This document shows positions 10,799 through 19,793 of a DNA stretch of 64,000 bases, piece by piece. A program made the position numbers and the translations under genes. The notes beneath the pieces were generated by a model. It made no database searches and was not told the origin of the DNA. It worked only from the letters and a program-made list of their open reading frames with translations. Numbering within the stretch: the stretch's first letter is position 1; the number at the start of each line of letters is the position of its first letter. The DNA lies in contig NZ_CP118224.1 of assembly GCF_030849025.1 (NCBI RefSeq), positions 1,534,001-1,598,000 on the forward strand, written 5' to 3'. This DNA is from Oceanimonas pelagia. Lineage in GTDB: Bacteria; Pseudomonadota; Gammaproteobacteria; Enterobacterales; Aeromonadaceae.

Positions 10799-11774
10799 CG
10801 ACCGGCTGGCACTGAAACCGGCCTTTGACACCTACCTGGCCCGGGTAGCCAATGTACTGGATACCGCCCCCCCGGCCCTGACGGAGCCGGGCCCCCTGCC
10901 ACCGCTTCCACCTCAACGCCGGCTGCAGCTGCAGCAACCACGCGTCAGTGCCGGTCTGCTCGATACCCTTAAACTCGGCGAGTGCCGGCTGCTGGCCCTG
11001 GTGGGCGAACACAACAGCCCCATAGGCAAAAGCCAGAGCGCCGGCGCCGTGCTGCTTTATCATTTGCGTTTTCAGCAGGGTTTGCAGGACTGCCGCACCC
11101 GGCAGCATGACGAGACCCTGAACGCCTGGCTGATGGCGCTGGAGCAGAAAAAGGCCCCGCTGCTGCCCGGCTACCACTGGAACATGATGGTGGCCGAGCC
11201 GGAGATCCGGGCCACCCTCACACCGCGCCAGCGTCCGGTGCTCAGCGACCACCGCGGCTTTCAGGCCACCTTCAATGCCTTCACCCTGTTTACCACCCTG
11301 CGCCGGCAGGCCACCGGCACACCGCAGCCAGGAGTGATCGACAACACCACCTTCAATGACCGCCTGGGCGGGCTCTACAACAACGACTACCTGGGCGAGC
11401 TGTATTATTCGCTGCACAGCGCCGCCCACTACCTGGAGCAGAGTCTCGCCTTTCTCGCGCGCTTGGCCCATGTTGACTGCGGTCCGGCGGGCAAGGCCGA
11501 CGCCAAGCGGCTGCGTAATGCCATGGAGCATTACTATATCAAGGAGATTCAGGCCCGCCTGAGCGAGCTGGATCGTCATTTCGTGCGCCTGGCCCCCCTG
11601 CTGGAACAAAGCCTCTCTCCGCCACCGTCCCGTGATGAAGCCATGGCCGAGTATGTACACTGGTATGCCTCCGGCCTCGACAGCCGCATTTACACACACT
11701 ACCGGCGGCTGACTCTGGATCACGCCAGGGCCTGGCAGAAATTTCTGCACCGGTGCAATCTTTCGCCGGGCTGA
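10743..11774 (+). CDS. DUF3080 family lipoprotein
   Basis: A 343-residue predicted lipoprotein. The N-terminal signal (MKGSIIAITLACLWLTGC) ends in a lipobox LTGC, so Cys18 would be lipidated. The rest is soluble and helical (DTYLARVANVLD, LALVGEHNSPIGKSQSAG) and resembles the DUF3080 family, whose function is unknown. A Pro-rich stretch (PGPLPPLPPQRR) near residues 50-60 may be a linker. The start lies inside the 3' end of norM in another frame, suggesting translational coupling. Confidence 0.8.
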   Translation: MKGSIIAITLACLWLTGCNDRLALKPAFDTYLARVANVLDTAPPALTEPGPLPPLPPQRRLQLQQPRVSAGLLDTLKLGECRLLALVGEHNSPIGKSQSAGAVLLYHLRFQQGLQDCRTRQHDETLNAWLMALEQKKAPLLPGYHWNMMVAEPEIRATLTPRQRPVLSDHRGFQATFNAFTLFTTLRRQATGTPQPGVIDNTTFNDRLGGLYNNDYLGELYYSLHSAAHYLEQSLAFLARLAHVDCGPAGKADAKRLRNAMEHYYIKEIQARLSELDRHFVRLAPLLEQSLSPPPSRDEAMAEYVHWYASGLDSRIYTHYRRLTLDHARAWQKFLHRCNLSPG

Positions 11775-11814
11775 GCAATTGTTCTCCATACGGTTGTTGC
11801 GAAAGAAAAAAGGC

Positions 11815-11846
11815 TTGCCCAGCGCCAGCCTCATTGGCTAGTATAC
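11815..11846 (+). promoter_or_regulatory. Possible promoter of the tRNA-Val cluster
   Basis: TTGCCC (11815-11820) and TAGTAT (11839-11844) are separated by 18 nt, about 20 nt before the first tRNA. The -10 alternatives TAGTAT and TATACG overlap. It is the best candidate in the short gap after the DUF3080 gene. Confidence 0.45.
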
Positions 11847-11866
11847 GCAGCGCCTGACGGCACGAT

Positions 11867-11943
11867 GCGTTCTTAGCTCAGTTGGTTAGAGCACCACCTT
11901 GACATGGTGGGGGTCGGTGGTTCGAATCCACTAGAACGCACCA
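11867..11943 (+). tRNA. tRNA-Val (GAC)
   Basis: A 77-nt tRNA with encoded CCA. The acceptor stem GCGTTCT pairs with AGAACGC. The anticodon arm CCACC-TTGACAT-GGTGG gives anticodon GAC, which reads GUC and GUU valine codons. The T arm contains GGTTCGAATCC. It is the first of three tandem copies in one transcript. Confidence 0.97.
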
Positions 11944-11956
11944 CTCCCTGGCACAG

Positions 11957-12033
11957 GCGTCCTTAGCTCAGTTGGTTAGAGCACTACCTTGACATGGTAG
12001 GGGTCGGTGGTTCGAGTCCACTAGGACGCACCA
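11957..12033 (+). tRNA. tRNA-Val (GAC), variant copy
   Basis: A 77-nt tRNA with encoded CCA and anticodon GAC. It differs from its two neighbours by paired changes: acceptor GCGTCCT with AGGACGC, and anticodon stem CTACC with GGTAG. It also has a T-loop change (TTCGAGTCC). The compensated pairs show it is a functional variant, not a decayed copy. It lies 13 nt after the first copy. Confidence 0.97.
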
Positions 12034-12050
12034 GTTTTTATGCATAACAT

Positions 12051-12127
12051 GCGTTCTTAGCTCAGTTGGTTAGAGCACCACCTTGACATGGTGGGGGTCG
12101 GTGGTTCGAATCCACTAGAACGCACCA
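12051..12127 (+). tRNA. tRNA-Val (GAC)
   Basis: A 77-nt tRNA identical by eye to the first copy (acceptor GCGTTCT/AGAACGC, anticodon GAC, CCA encoded). It lies 17 nt after the second copy and just before an intrinsic terminator. Confidence 0.97.
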
Positions 12128-12134
12128 GATTCAG

Positions 12135-12167
12135 AAAAGCCCGCTCATCGAGCGGGCTTTTTGCTTT
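12135..12167 (+). terminator. Terminator of the tRNA-Val cluster
   Basis: An 11-bp stem (12135-12145 with 12151-12161, loop CATCG) followed by TTGCTTTT. It begins 8 nt after the third tRNA. Confidence 0.9.
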
Positions 12168-12395
12168 TCATGTCCCCTTCCCCCATTGCTGCCCGACCGA
12201 TCTGCCGGTGTTGCGATGCTTTGTATGTTGGAATAACACACTCTCCGGTGCGGTGACCGCTCGTGCTCATTCATGTTTAAGCCGGCCAAACTGAACATTG
12301 AAACGACATGATTTTCCCTGCGCGCCCTTTTGTTCACACTGGCTTCAATCACAGCGCCGCCGGCGCCCATCACAAGAGTCCGAGAGAGTACCAGC

Positions 12396-13718
12396 ATGAA
12401 TCAAATCCCGTTAAACGCCCACTGGATGCCCTTTACTCCCAACAAGGCCTTCAAAGCCAGCCCTCGCATGCTCACCGGTGCCGAAGGCATGCACTGGATC
12501 ACCGACGACAACCGCCGGGTACTGGACATGACCGCCGGCCTGTGGTGCTGCAACGCCGGTCACGGCAACCCGCACATTGCCGAGGCCATCGCCCGTCAGG
12601 CCCGGCAACTGGACTATGCTCCCTGCTTTGGCTTTGGCCACCCGCTGTCTTTTGAACTGTCGGAGCGCCTTGCCAGCCTGGCTCCGGGCAACCTCAACCG
12701 CGTGTTTTATACCAACTCCGGCTCCGAGTCGGTGGAAACCGCCCTGAAAATGGCGCTGGCCTACCACCATGCCCGAGGCGAGACCGGCCGCCAGCTGTTC
12801 ATCGGTCGTGAGCGCGGCTACCACGGGGTCAACTTCGGCGGCATTTCGGTAGGTGGCATTACCAGCAACTACAAGGCCTTTGGCCAGTGGCTGCCTACCG
12901 ATCACCTGTCTCATACCCAGGATCTGGCACGCAATGCCTTTTCCCGCGGTCTGCCCCTGCACGGCGGCGTGGAAATGGCCAACGAGCTGGAAAAACTGAT
13001 TAAACTACACGATGCCAGCCGCATCGCCGCGGTGATCATCGAGCCCATTACCGGTGCCGGCGGCGTGCTTCCGCCCCCGGTGGGCTATTTGCAGCGCATT
13101 CGGGAAATCTGCGATCGGCACGAGATTCTGCTGATCCTCGATGAAGTCATTTGTGGCTTTGGCCGTACCGGCAACGTCTTTGCCAGCCAGACCTTTAACG
13201 TACAGCCCGACATCATGACCACCGCCAAGGGGCTCACCAATGGCACGGCGCCCATGGGGGCCGTGCTGGCCGGCGATCATATTCATGACGCCATCATGGC
13301 AGCCAGCGCCAGCGGGGTGGAGTTCTTTCATGGCTACACCTATTCCGCCCACCCGCTGGCCTGTGCCGCCGCCATGGCCACCCTGGATGTCTACGAGCAG
13401 GAAGGACTGTATCAACGCGGTGCCGCCGAGGGCGAGATCAGCCGTTACTTCGAGCAGGGACTGCACAGCCTTAAGGGTCTGCCCGGAGTCATCGACATTC
13501 GCAACTATTCACTCATTGCCGCGGTGGAGTTCGAGGCTCCCGCCGGTCAGGCCGGCGGCACAGGCGCGGGAATTCAGAGCCTGGCATGGGAGCAGGGGCT
13601 GATGCTGCGCTCTCTGGGCGATGCCATTGCCATGTCGCCGCCGCTGATCCTGGAAAAGGAGCATGTCGACCAGACCATCGGCATTCTGGAGCGCTGCATT
13701 CGCCGGCAATTCGGCTAA
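12396..13718 (+). CDS. Omega-amino acid:pyruvate aminotransferase
   Basis: A 440-residue class III PLP aminotransferase. ATG 12396 starts MNQIPLNAHWMPFTPNKAFK, the family's conserved N terminus; the open frame upstream is not needed. Visible elements are YTNSGSESVETALKMAL (PLP phosphate contact), LILDEVICGFGRTG (Asp to the PLP ring) and TTAKGLTNGTAPMGAV (Schiff-base Lys). It most resembles beta-alanine/omega-amino acid:pyruvate transaminases, which move amino groups from beta-alanine or amines to pyruvate. The substrate cannot be fixed from sequence. It is monocistronic, with a terminator right after the stop. Confidence 0.88.
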   Translation: MNQIPLNAHWMPFTPNKAFKASPRMLTGAEGMHWITDDNRRVLDMTAGLWCCNAGHGNPHIAEAIARQARQLDYAPCFGFGHPLSFELSERLASLAPGNLNRVFYTNSGSESVETALKMALAYHHARGETGRQLFIGRERGYHGVNFGGISVGGITSNYKAFGQWLPTDHLSHTQDLARNAFSRGLPLHGGVEMANELEKLIKLHDASRIAAVIIEPITGAGGVLPPPVGYLQRIREICDRHEILLILDEVICGFGRTGNVFASQTFNVQPDIMTTAKGLTNGTAPMGAVLAGDHIHDAIMAASASGVEFFHGYTYSAHPLACAAAMATLDVYEQEGLYQRGAAEGEISRYFEQGLHSLKGLPGVIDIRNYSLIAAVEFEAPAGQAGGTGAGIQSLAWEQGLMLRSLGDAIAMSPPLILEKEHVDQTIGILERCIRRQFG

Positions 13719-13734
13719 GGGTTTTCGCTCAGTA

Positions 13735-13762
13735 AAAAAGGGCTGCAGTCGCAGCCCTTTTT
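13735..13762. terminator. Bidirectional intrinsic terminator
   Basis: A 12-bp stem (13735-13746 with 13751-13762, loop AGTC) with A-run and T-run arms. It ends the aminotransferase gene and the convergent azoreductase gene. Confidence 0.9.
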
Positions 13763-13785
13763 GGCGGTTTGGAAGACTGCGCCGG

Positions 13786-14376
13786 TTAACCCGCCACCAG
13801 TTGCTCCAGCCGGGCACGGGCACTGTTCAAGCCGCTGTCACGGGCATCGCCGCCCATGTTCAGGCCTTCGGCATACACAAATTCCACGTCCGAAATGCCC
13901 AGAAAACCCAGTACGGTTTCCATGTAGGGCGTGATCAGGTCGCGATCACTGCCATGGTGCTGGCCACCACGGGTGCTGATCACCACGGCCTGCTTGCCCC
14001 TGAGAAGGCCTTCCGGCCCCTGCTCGGTATAACGAAAAGTCACACCGGCCCGGCATACCAGATCAATCCAGGCCTTGAGCTGCACCGGCACATGAAAATT
14101 GTACATGGGCGCCGCAATCACCACTCGTTCGGCGGCCTTGAGCTCGGCAACCAGTTCATTGGACAGCGCCAGCAGAGCCTGCTGACGTTCATTCAGCTCC
14201 CCGGCTCCCCGCAGGGCCTGCGCTCCCTCGCCGTCCAGCCAGGGCAGCGGCACGGCGGCCAGATCCCGTACGGTAACCTTAGGTTCATCCAGCCGGGCCA
14301 CAAAGTCATCAACCAGACGGCTGGATTCGGAGTGTTCAGCAAGAATGCTGGATTTGAGGACCAGAGTGTGGGGCAT
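13786..14376 (-). CDS. azoR: FMN-dependent NADH-azoreductase
   Basis: A 196-residue flavodoxin-fold protein. ATG at 14376 (MPHTLVLKSSILAEHSESSR) follows AAGGAG, which rules out an open extension upstream. The FMN-phosphate loop follows SSILAEHSESSRL, and APMYNFHVPVQLKAWIDLV is the AzoR signature. The family reduces azo bonds and quinones with NADH by a ping-pong mechanism and is linked to thiol and quinone stress. A 16-bp perfect palindrome (14540-14555) and a candidate small RNA gene lie upstream. Confidence 0.93.
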   Translation of the reverse strand: MPHTLVLKSSILAEHSESSRLVDDFVARLDEPKVTVRDLAAVPLPWLDGEGAQALRGAGELNERQQALLALSNELVAELKAAERVVIAAPMYNFHVPVQLKAWIDLVCRAGVTFRYTEQGPEGLLRGKQAVVISTRGGQHHGSDRDLITPYMETVLGFLGISDVEFVYAEGLNMGGDARDSGLNSARARLEQLVAG

Positions 14377-14539
14377 GAGCGGACTCCTTAACGCAGAAAT
14401 ATTGAATAAATGACACATCCAAAAACATGAACGTTCACTGAATTGGATAAAGACTAAGGCAGACCAAGGCCAGGAAAAACCGGAAATTCATGGCCAATAT
14501 ATTCAAAATATTCGAACAGCAGGGCGCCCATACCCTCCG

Positions 14540-14555
14540 CTTACGTTAACGTAAG
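14540..14555. promoter_or_regulatory. Palindromic operator-like site A
   Basis: CTTACGTTAACGTAAG is a perfect 16-bp palindrome lying 164 nt upstream of the azoR start and just past the small-RNA terminator. Related copies lie at the small-RNA promoter and further upstream, so one regulator probably binds all three. From memory it resembles signals of MerR-family regulators such as LiuR; not verified. Confidence 0.55.
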
Positions 14556-14569
14556 TTAATGTTACAGAT

Positions 14570-14687
14570 AAAAGAAAACCCTCGACTGGCGAGGGTCAAA
14601 CAAACGGAAACGTGCTTAAACAGAGCTACGCATCTCACCTAACAAGTTGCTTTCATTGGCTGTAGCAAGTGGCTAGACCGTGATGCT
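14570..14687 (-). ncRNA. Candidate small regulatory RNA (~118 nt)
   Basis: A well-placed promoter (-35 TTGACT, 17-nt spacer, -10 TACATT) predicts a start near 14687. About 90 nt later an intrinsic terminator appears on the same strand: stem ACCCTCG/CGAGGGT (complement of 14578-14584 and 14590-14596, loop 5 nt) followed by UUUUCUUUU. No open frame fills the unit. The middle can fold through TTGCT/AGCAA arms. It does not match any small RNA I recognise (Spot 42, RyhB, GcvB, SdsR, CyaR, Qrr were considered). Size, terminator type and regulatory sites fit an Hfq-type sRNA, which is inference. Confidence 0.5.
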
Positions 14688-14692
14688 GGTTC

Positions 14693-14721
14693 AATGTAAC
14701 CGGAGCAAAATGTGAAGTCAA
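14693..14721 (-). promoter_or_regulatory. Promoter of the candidate small RNA, with site B
   Basis: Minus-strand TTGACT (complement of 14716-14721), 17-nt spacer and TACATT (complement of 14693-14698). The -35 is embedded in TTTACGTTGACTTCA, a degenerate copy of the palindromic motif at 14540 and 14770, so a bound regulator would sit on the polymerase site. Confidence 0.5.
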
Positions 14722-14769
14722 CGTAAAAAATCACAAATGTATCCGGGATTTACCCTTGCCCGACAGAGA

Positions 14770-14785
14770 TTTACGTTAACGTCAT
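14770..14785. promoter_or_regulatory. Palindromic operator-like site C
   Basis: TTTACGTTAACGTCAT keeps the ACGTTAACGT core of the perfect palindrome at 14540, with two flank mismatches. It lies about 50 nt upstream of the small-RNA promoter and 260 nt before yeaG. Confidence 0.5.
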
Positions 14786-15044
14786 GGTTAGCTCAATCAG
14801 TGCCGTGCCGGCGCCGGCTGAGACTCCCGCCCCTCTCCCCTGCCCGCCATGCCTTTGCCCGGTGTCTGGCCATGCCAGCCGAGAGAGAATTTCCGTGGCG
14901 TTGAATATAAATGTCAGTTTTTTCCGGGTCTTACACGAGCACATTGGCCGAACCCTGACTAACCTTATCACTACAGGACGTGAAATGTGTGTGCGCACGG
15001 CTCTGTCTTCTATCAGGAGCCGTTAGTAATCAGGGGGAATGACC

Positions 15045-16967
15045 ATGGGTATTTTCGAGCACTATCAAATGCGCTATGAAAAAGCCAAGGAAGAGGAATA
15101 CAGCCTGCAAGAGTTCCTCGACCTTTGCCGCGACGACAAGGGCTGTTATGCCTCCGCTTCCGAGCGGCTGCTGATGGCCATCGGTGAGCCGGAAATGATA
15201 GACACCGCCCAGGTGCCCAGATACAGCCGGCTGTTTTCCAACCGGGTAATCGCCCGCTATCCTGCCTTTGCCGACTTCTATGGTATGGAAGACAGCATCG
15301 AGCAGATTGTCTCCTACCTCAAGCACGCCGCCCAGGGGCTGGAAGAAAAGAAACAAATCCTTTATCTGCTGGGCCCGGTGGGGGGAGGTAAGTCCTCCCT
15401 GGCCGAATGCCTGAAGGCACTGATGCAAAAGGTGCCCATCTACCGGCTCAAGGGTTCGCCGGTCAACGATCACCCCTTCTGTCTGTTTGACATGACCGAA
15501 GACGGCCCCGTTCTGGAGCAGGAATACGGCATTCCACGCCGTTATCTGCGCCCCATCATGTCGCCCTGGGCGGTCAAGCGCCTGCATGAGTATGGCGGCG
15601 ACATCACCCGGTTCCGGGTAGAAAAGGTGTATCCGTCGGTACTCGACCAGATAGCCGTGGCCAAAACCGAGCCCGGCGACGACAATAACCAGGACATCTC
15701 CTCGCTGGTGGGCAAGGTCGACATTCGCAAGCTGGAGCACTATGCCCAGGACGACGCCGACGCCTACTCCTATTCCGGCGCCCTGTGCAAGGCCAACCAG
15801 GGCATGATGGAATTCGTGGAAATGTTCAAGGCCCCCATCAAGGTGCTGCACCCCTTGCTGACCGCCACCCAGGAAGGCAACTACAACGGCACAGAGGGAC
15901 TGTCTGCCCTGCCCTTTGAAGGCATTATTCTGGCCCACTCCAACGAGTCGGAATGGCAGCATTTCAAGCACAACAAGAACAACGAGGCCTTTCTCGACCG
16001 GGTATACATCGTCAAGGTGCCCTACTGCCTGCGAGTAACCGAAGAAGTGGAAATCTACCAGAAGCTGCTGGCCAACAGTGAGCTGTCTACCGCCAAATGT
16101 GCGCCGGGCACCCTGGAAACCCTGGCCCAGTTCACCGTGCTGTCGCGGCTCAAGGAGCCGGAGAACTCCAGCATTTACTCCAAGATGCGGGTCTACGACG
16201 GTGAAACCCTGAAAGACACGGATCCCAAGGCCAAGTCCTATCAGGAATACCGGGACTACGCCGGCGTCGACGAAGGCATGACCGGGCTTTCCACCCGCTT
16301 CGCCTTCAAGATCCTGTCCCGGGTGTTCAACTTCGATCACGCCGAAGTGGCGGCCAACCCGGTGCATCTGTTCTATGTGCTCGAGCAGCAAATCGAGCGG
16401 GAGCAGTTTCCCCAGGAAATACACGACCGTTACCTGGAGTTCATCAAGGGCTACCTGATTCCCAAGTACGTGGAATTCATCGGCAAGGAAATTCAAACCG
16501 CCTACCTCGAGTCCTATTCCGAGTATGGCCAGAACATTTTTGACCGCTATGTTACCTATGCCGACTTCTGGATTCAGGATCAGGAATACCGGGATCCGGA
16601 TACCGGCCAGCTGTTTGACCGCGCCGCCCTCAACGCCGAACTGGAGAAAATCGAAAAGCCCGCCGGCATCAGCAATCCCAAGGACTTCCGCAACGAAATC
16701 GTCAACTTCGTACTGCGGGCCCGGGCCAACAATGCCGGCAAAAATCCCAACTGGACCAGCTACGAAAAGCTCAGAACCGTTATCGAGAAGAAAATGTTCT
16801 CCAATACCGAGGAGCTGCTGCCGGTCATTTCCTTCAATGCGAAAACCAGTGCCGACGAGCAGAAAAAACACGACGACTTCGTGGATCGCATGATGGAAAA
16901 GGGATACACCCGCAAGCAGGTCCGGTTGCTGTCCGAATGGTACCTGCGGGTACGCAAGTCAAGCTGA
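15045..16967 (+). CDS. yeaG: PrkA-type serine protein kinase YeaG
   Basis: A 640-residue protein matching E. coli YeaG (PrkA) along its length. MGIFEHYQMRYEKAKEEEYS opens the protein. The AAA+ part has Walker A GPVGGGKSSL near residue 105 and conserved ILYLLGPVG before it; the PrkA C-terminal part follows (TRKQVRLLSEWYLRVRKS at the end). ATG 15045 is chosen because CAGGGGG lies 7 nt upstream; ATG 15039 is too close. YeaG acts in stationary-phase, nitrogen-starvation and envelope stress and works with YeaH. It starts a three-gene operon with yeaH (21 nt gap) and spoVR. Confidence 0.96.
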   Translation: MGIFEHYQMRYEKAKEEEYSLQEFLDLCRDDKGCYASASERLLMAIGEPEMIDTAQVPRYSRLFSNRVIARYPAFADFYGMEDSIEQIVSYLKHAAQGLEEKKQILYLLGPVGGGKSSLAECLKALMQKVPIYRLKGSPVNDHPFCLFDMTEDGPVLEQEYGIPRRYLRPIMSPWAVKRLHEYGGDITRFRVEKVYPSVLDQIAVAKTEPGDDNNQDISSLVGKVDIRKLEHYAQDDADAYSYSGALCKANQGMMEFVEMFKAPIKVLHPLLTATQEGNYNGTEGLSALPFEGIILAHSNESEWQHFKHNKNNEAFLDRVYIVKVPYCLRVTEEVEIYQKLLANSELSTAKCAPGTLETLAQFTVLSRLKEPENSSIYSKMRVYDGETLKDTDPKAKSYQEYRDYAGVDEGMTGLSTRFAFKILSRVFNFDHAEVAANPVHLFYVLEQQIEREQFPQEIHDRYLEFIKGYLIPKYVEFIGKEIQTAYLESYSEYGQNIFDRYVTYADFWIQDQEYRDPDTGQLFDRAALNAELEKIEKPAGISNPKDFRNEIVNFVLRARANNAGKNPNWTSYEKLRTVIEKKMFSNTEELLPVISFNAKTSADEQKKHDDFVDRMMEKGYTRKQVRLLSEWYLRVRKSS

Positions 16968-16988
16968 TCGCTATCAGTCGGGGGAACC

Positions 16989-18257
16989 ATGGCGCATTTT
17001 ATCGACAGACGACTGAATGGCCGCAACAAGAGCGCTGTCAACCGGCAGCGCTTCATCCGCCGCTACAAACAACAGCTGAAAAAGGCGGTGTCGGACGCGG
17101 TGCTCAAACGCAGCATTCAGGATATCGACAAGGGCGAGAGTGTCTCCATTCCCACCCGGGACATCTCCGAGCCCTTCTTTCATCACGGCAAGGGTGGCCA
17201 CCGGGATCAGGTGCATCCCGGCAATGATCAATTTGTAAAAGGCGACCGCGTCGACCGCCCCTCCGGCGGCGGAGGCGGGGGCGCCGGTCAGGGCGAAGCC
17301 AGCAATCAGGGAGAAGGTCAGGACGATTTCGTGTTCCAGATCTCCAAGGACGAATACCTGGATCTGCTGTTTGACGGCCTCGAGCTGCCCAACCTGGAAA
17401 AAAACAAACTCAACAAAATCAGTGAAATGAAAACCTTTCGCGCCGGCTATACCGCCGACGGCGTGCCGGCCAACATCAACGTGGTGCGTTCCCTGCGCCA
17501 GTCTCTGGCCCGCCGCACCGCCCTGCAGGCCGGCAAGAAACGCACCGTGGCCGAGCTGGAACAGGAGCTGGCGGAGCTGGGCAAACGTCCGGCGGAAAAC
17601 TACGCCCGTATTCAGGAGCTGGAGGACGAAATCACCGAGCTCAAACGGCGCATTGCCGCCGTGCCCTTTATCGATACCTTTGATCTGCGCTACAACAATT
17701 TCGTCAAGCGGCCGGTGCCTTCAACCCAGGCGGTGATGTTCTGCCTGATGGACGTGTCCGGCTCCATGGATCAGGCCACCAAGGACATGGCCAAGCGTTT
17801 TTACCTGTTGCTCTACCTGTTCCTGACCCGCAGCTATAAGAACGTTGACGTGGTGTTTATTCGTCACCATACCCAGGCCAAGGAGGTGGACGAGCAGGAG
17901 TTTTTCTACTCTCAGGAAACCGGCGGCACCATCGTTTCCAGCGCGCTGCAGCTGATGAAAGAGGTAATGGCCGAACGTTACCCGGCGGATCAGTGGAACA
18001 TCTACGCCGCCCAGGCGTCCGACGGCGACAACTGGGCCGACGACTCTCCCCTGTGCCGGCAGCTGCTGCAGAAAGACATCATGCCGCTGGTGCGCTACTA
18101 CACCTATATCGAGATCACCAACCGGGCCCACCAGAGCCTGTGGCACGAGTATGAATCCATTGCCCGGCAGTTTTCTACCTTTGCCATGGAGCATATTCGC
18201 TCGGTGGAAGACATTTATCCCGTGTTCCGGGAGCTGTTCAGAAAACAGGCGGCATGA
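16989..18257 (+). CDS. yeaH: UPF0229 protein YeaH
   Basis: A 422-residue protein starting [20 protein letters not shown], the YeaH signature. A basic N-terminal part leads into a Gly-rich linker ([11 protein letters not shown] near residue 85), then a coiled segment ([20 protein letters not shown]). A von Willebrand A-like domain follows with a MIDAS-type [10 protein letters not shown] near residue 253. It is thought to be the partner of the YeaG kinase; its biochemical role is unknown. Spacing to yeaG is 21 nt and to spoVR 8 nt, so the three are one operon. Confidence 0.95.
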   Translation: MAHFIDRRLNGRNKSAVNRQRFIRRYKQQLKKAVSDAVLKRSIQDIDKGESVSIPTRDISEPFFHHGKGGHRDQVHPGNDQFVKGDRVDRPSGGGGGGAGQGEASNQGEGQDDFVFQISKDEYLDLLFDGLELPNLEKNKLNKISEMKTFRAGYTADGVPANINVVRSLRQSLARRTALQAGKKRTVAELEQELAELGKRPAENYARIQELEDEITELKRRIAAVPFIDTFDLRYNNFVKRPVPSTQAVMFCLMDVSGSMDQATKDMAKRFYLLLYLFLTRSYKNVDVVFIRHHTQAKEVDEQEFFYSQETGGTIVSSALQLMKEVMAERYPADQWNIYAAQASDGDNWADDSPLCRQLLQKDIMPLVRYYTYIEITNRAHQSLWHEYESIARQFSTFAMEHIRSVEDIYPVFRELFRKQAA

Positions 18258-18265
18258 GGTGACCT

Positions 18266-19789
18266 ATGGCACAAGCTCTGAAAAAAAGCCGGCCGCTGAG
18301 TGACGGACCGGACTGGACCTTTGACCTGCTCGAGGCCTATCACAGGGAAATCGCCCGCATTGCCGAGCATTACGGCCTCGGCACCTATCCCAACCAGATA
18401 GAGATCATCACCGGTGAGCAGATGATGGATGCCTATTCCAGCATCGGCATGCCCATTGGCTATCATCACTGGTCCTACGGCAAAAAGTTCATTCAGACCG
18501 AGCAAACCTACAAGCGAGGCCAGATGGGTCTGGCCTACGAAATCGTGATCAACTCCAATCCCTGCATCGCCTACCTGATGGAGGAAAACACCATGCCCAT
18601 GCAGGCGCTGGTCATGGCCCACGCCTGCTACGGTCACAATTCCTTTTTCAAGAACAATTATCTGTTCAAGGCATGGACCGATGCCGAGTCGATTATCGAC
18701 TACCTGCTGTTTGCCAAGCACTACATCAACGAATGCGAGGAAAAATATGGCGTGGCGGAAGTGGAAAGCCTGCTCGACAGCTGCCACGCCCTGATGAACT
18801 ACGGGGTCGACCGCTACAAGCGGCCGCAGAAGCTGTCGCTGGCGGAAGAACGCCGCCGGCAGAAAGCCCGCGAGGCCTATCTGCAAACCCAGGTCAACGA
18901 GCTGTGGCGCACCCTGCCGCGCATGAACGATGCCAGAGAGAAACAGAAACAGCGCTACCCCCGGGAGCCGGAAGAAAACCTGCTGTATTTCATTGAAAAG
19001 CACGCCCCGCTGCTGGAGCCCTGGCAACGGGAGGTAGTGCGCATTGTGCGCAAGATAAGCCAGTACTTCTATCCGCAGAAACAGACCCAGGTGATGAACG
19101 AGGGCTGGGCCACCTTCTGGCACTACACCATTTGTCAGCACATGTACGACGAGGGCCTGGTTTCCGACAAGTTTATGCTGGAGATACTGCACAGCCACAC
19201 CAACGTGGTGTATCAGCCGCCCTACAACAGCAAGTATTACTCGGGCATCAACCCCTATGCGCTCGGCTTTGCCATGTTTCAGGACATTCGCCGCATTTGC
19301 GAGACCCCCACCGAGGAAGACAGGGCCTGGTTTCCGGATATCGCCGGCTCGGACTGGGTCAAAACCCTGCACTTTGCCATGGAGAACTTCAAGGACGAGA
19401 GCTTTATCAGCCAGTTTCTCTCCCCCAAGGTGATGCGGGACTTTCACCTGTTTGCCGTGGCCGACGACGACACCCGCAACTATCTGGAAATTTCCGCCAT
19501 TCACGACGATGCCGGCTACCGGCAGCTGCGCCAGACCCTGTCGAACCAGTACAACCTCTCGAACCTGGAGCCCAACATTCAGGTCTACAACGTGGAAGTA
19601 AAAGGCAACCGCTCGCTCACCCTGCGCCACGTGCCTCACAACCGCATTCCGCTGTCGGACTCCAGCCATGAGGTCATCAAGCATGTGCACCGGCTGTGGG
19701 GCTTTGACGTACTGCTGGAGCAGGAAGAGGCCGACGGCAGCGGCACCCTGCTGAGCCGCTGTCCGCCCAAAGGCGACTCCGCCGGCTAA
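18266..19789 (+). CDS. SpoVR family protein (YcgB-like)
   Basis: A 507-residue soluble protein of the SpoVR family. Characteristic stretches are DWTFDLLEAYHREIARIA near the N terminus, HACYGHNSFFKNNYLF, and MNEGWATFWHYTICQHMYDE. In Bacillus SpoVR is needed for spore cortex; in non-spore formers the homologue YcgB is a stationary-phase protein of unknown chemistry. The conserved His/Glu motifs suggest metal binding (inference). Its position directly after yeaG-yeaH repeats a widespread three-gene set. A strong terminator follows. Confidence 0.95.
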   Translation: MAQALKKSRPLSDGPDWTFDLLEAYHREIARIAEHYGLGTYPNQIEIITGEQMMDAYSSIGMPIGYHHWSYGKKFIQTEQTYKRGQMGLAYEIVINSNPCIAYLMEENTMPMQALVMAHACYGHNSFFKNNYLFKAWTDAESIIDYLLFAKHYINECEEKYGVAEVESLLDSCHALMNYGVDRYKRPQKLSLAEERRRQKAREAYLQTQVNELWRTLPRMNDAREKQKQRYPREPEENLLYFIEKHAPLLEPWQREVVRIVRKISQYFYPQKQTQVMNEGWATFWHYTICQHMYDEGLVSDKFMLEILHSHTNVVYQPPYNSKYYSGINPYALGFAMFQDIRRICETPTEEDRAWFPDIAGSDWVKTLHFAMENFKDESFISQFLSPKVMRDFHLFAVADDDTRNYLEISAIHDDAGYRQLRQTLSNQYNLSNLEPNIQVYNVEVKGNRSLTLRHVPHNRIPLSDSSHEVIKHVHRLWGFDVLLEQEEADGSGTLLSRCPPKGDSAG

Positions 19790-19793
19790 ACCC

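Larger units (their letters stand above)
14377..15044. other. 668-nt intergenic region between azoR and yeaG
   Basis: No protein gene is credible here. It holds a 16-bp palindrome, a minus-strand promoter-to-terminator unit read as a small RNA, two further copies of the palindrome motif, a 12-bp palindrome (GCCGGCGCCGGC, 14806-14817) and an A/T-rich possible -10 (TATAAA, 14906-14911) in front of yeaG. No clear sigma-54 -24/-12 site was found for yeaG. Confidence 0.6.

Noticed and set aside
15031..15044. yeaG start at ATG 15039
   Set aside because: The G-rich ribosome site ends one nt before it; ATG 15045 has correct spacing and matches the family start.
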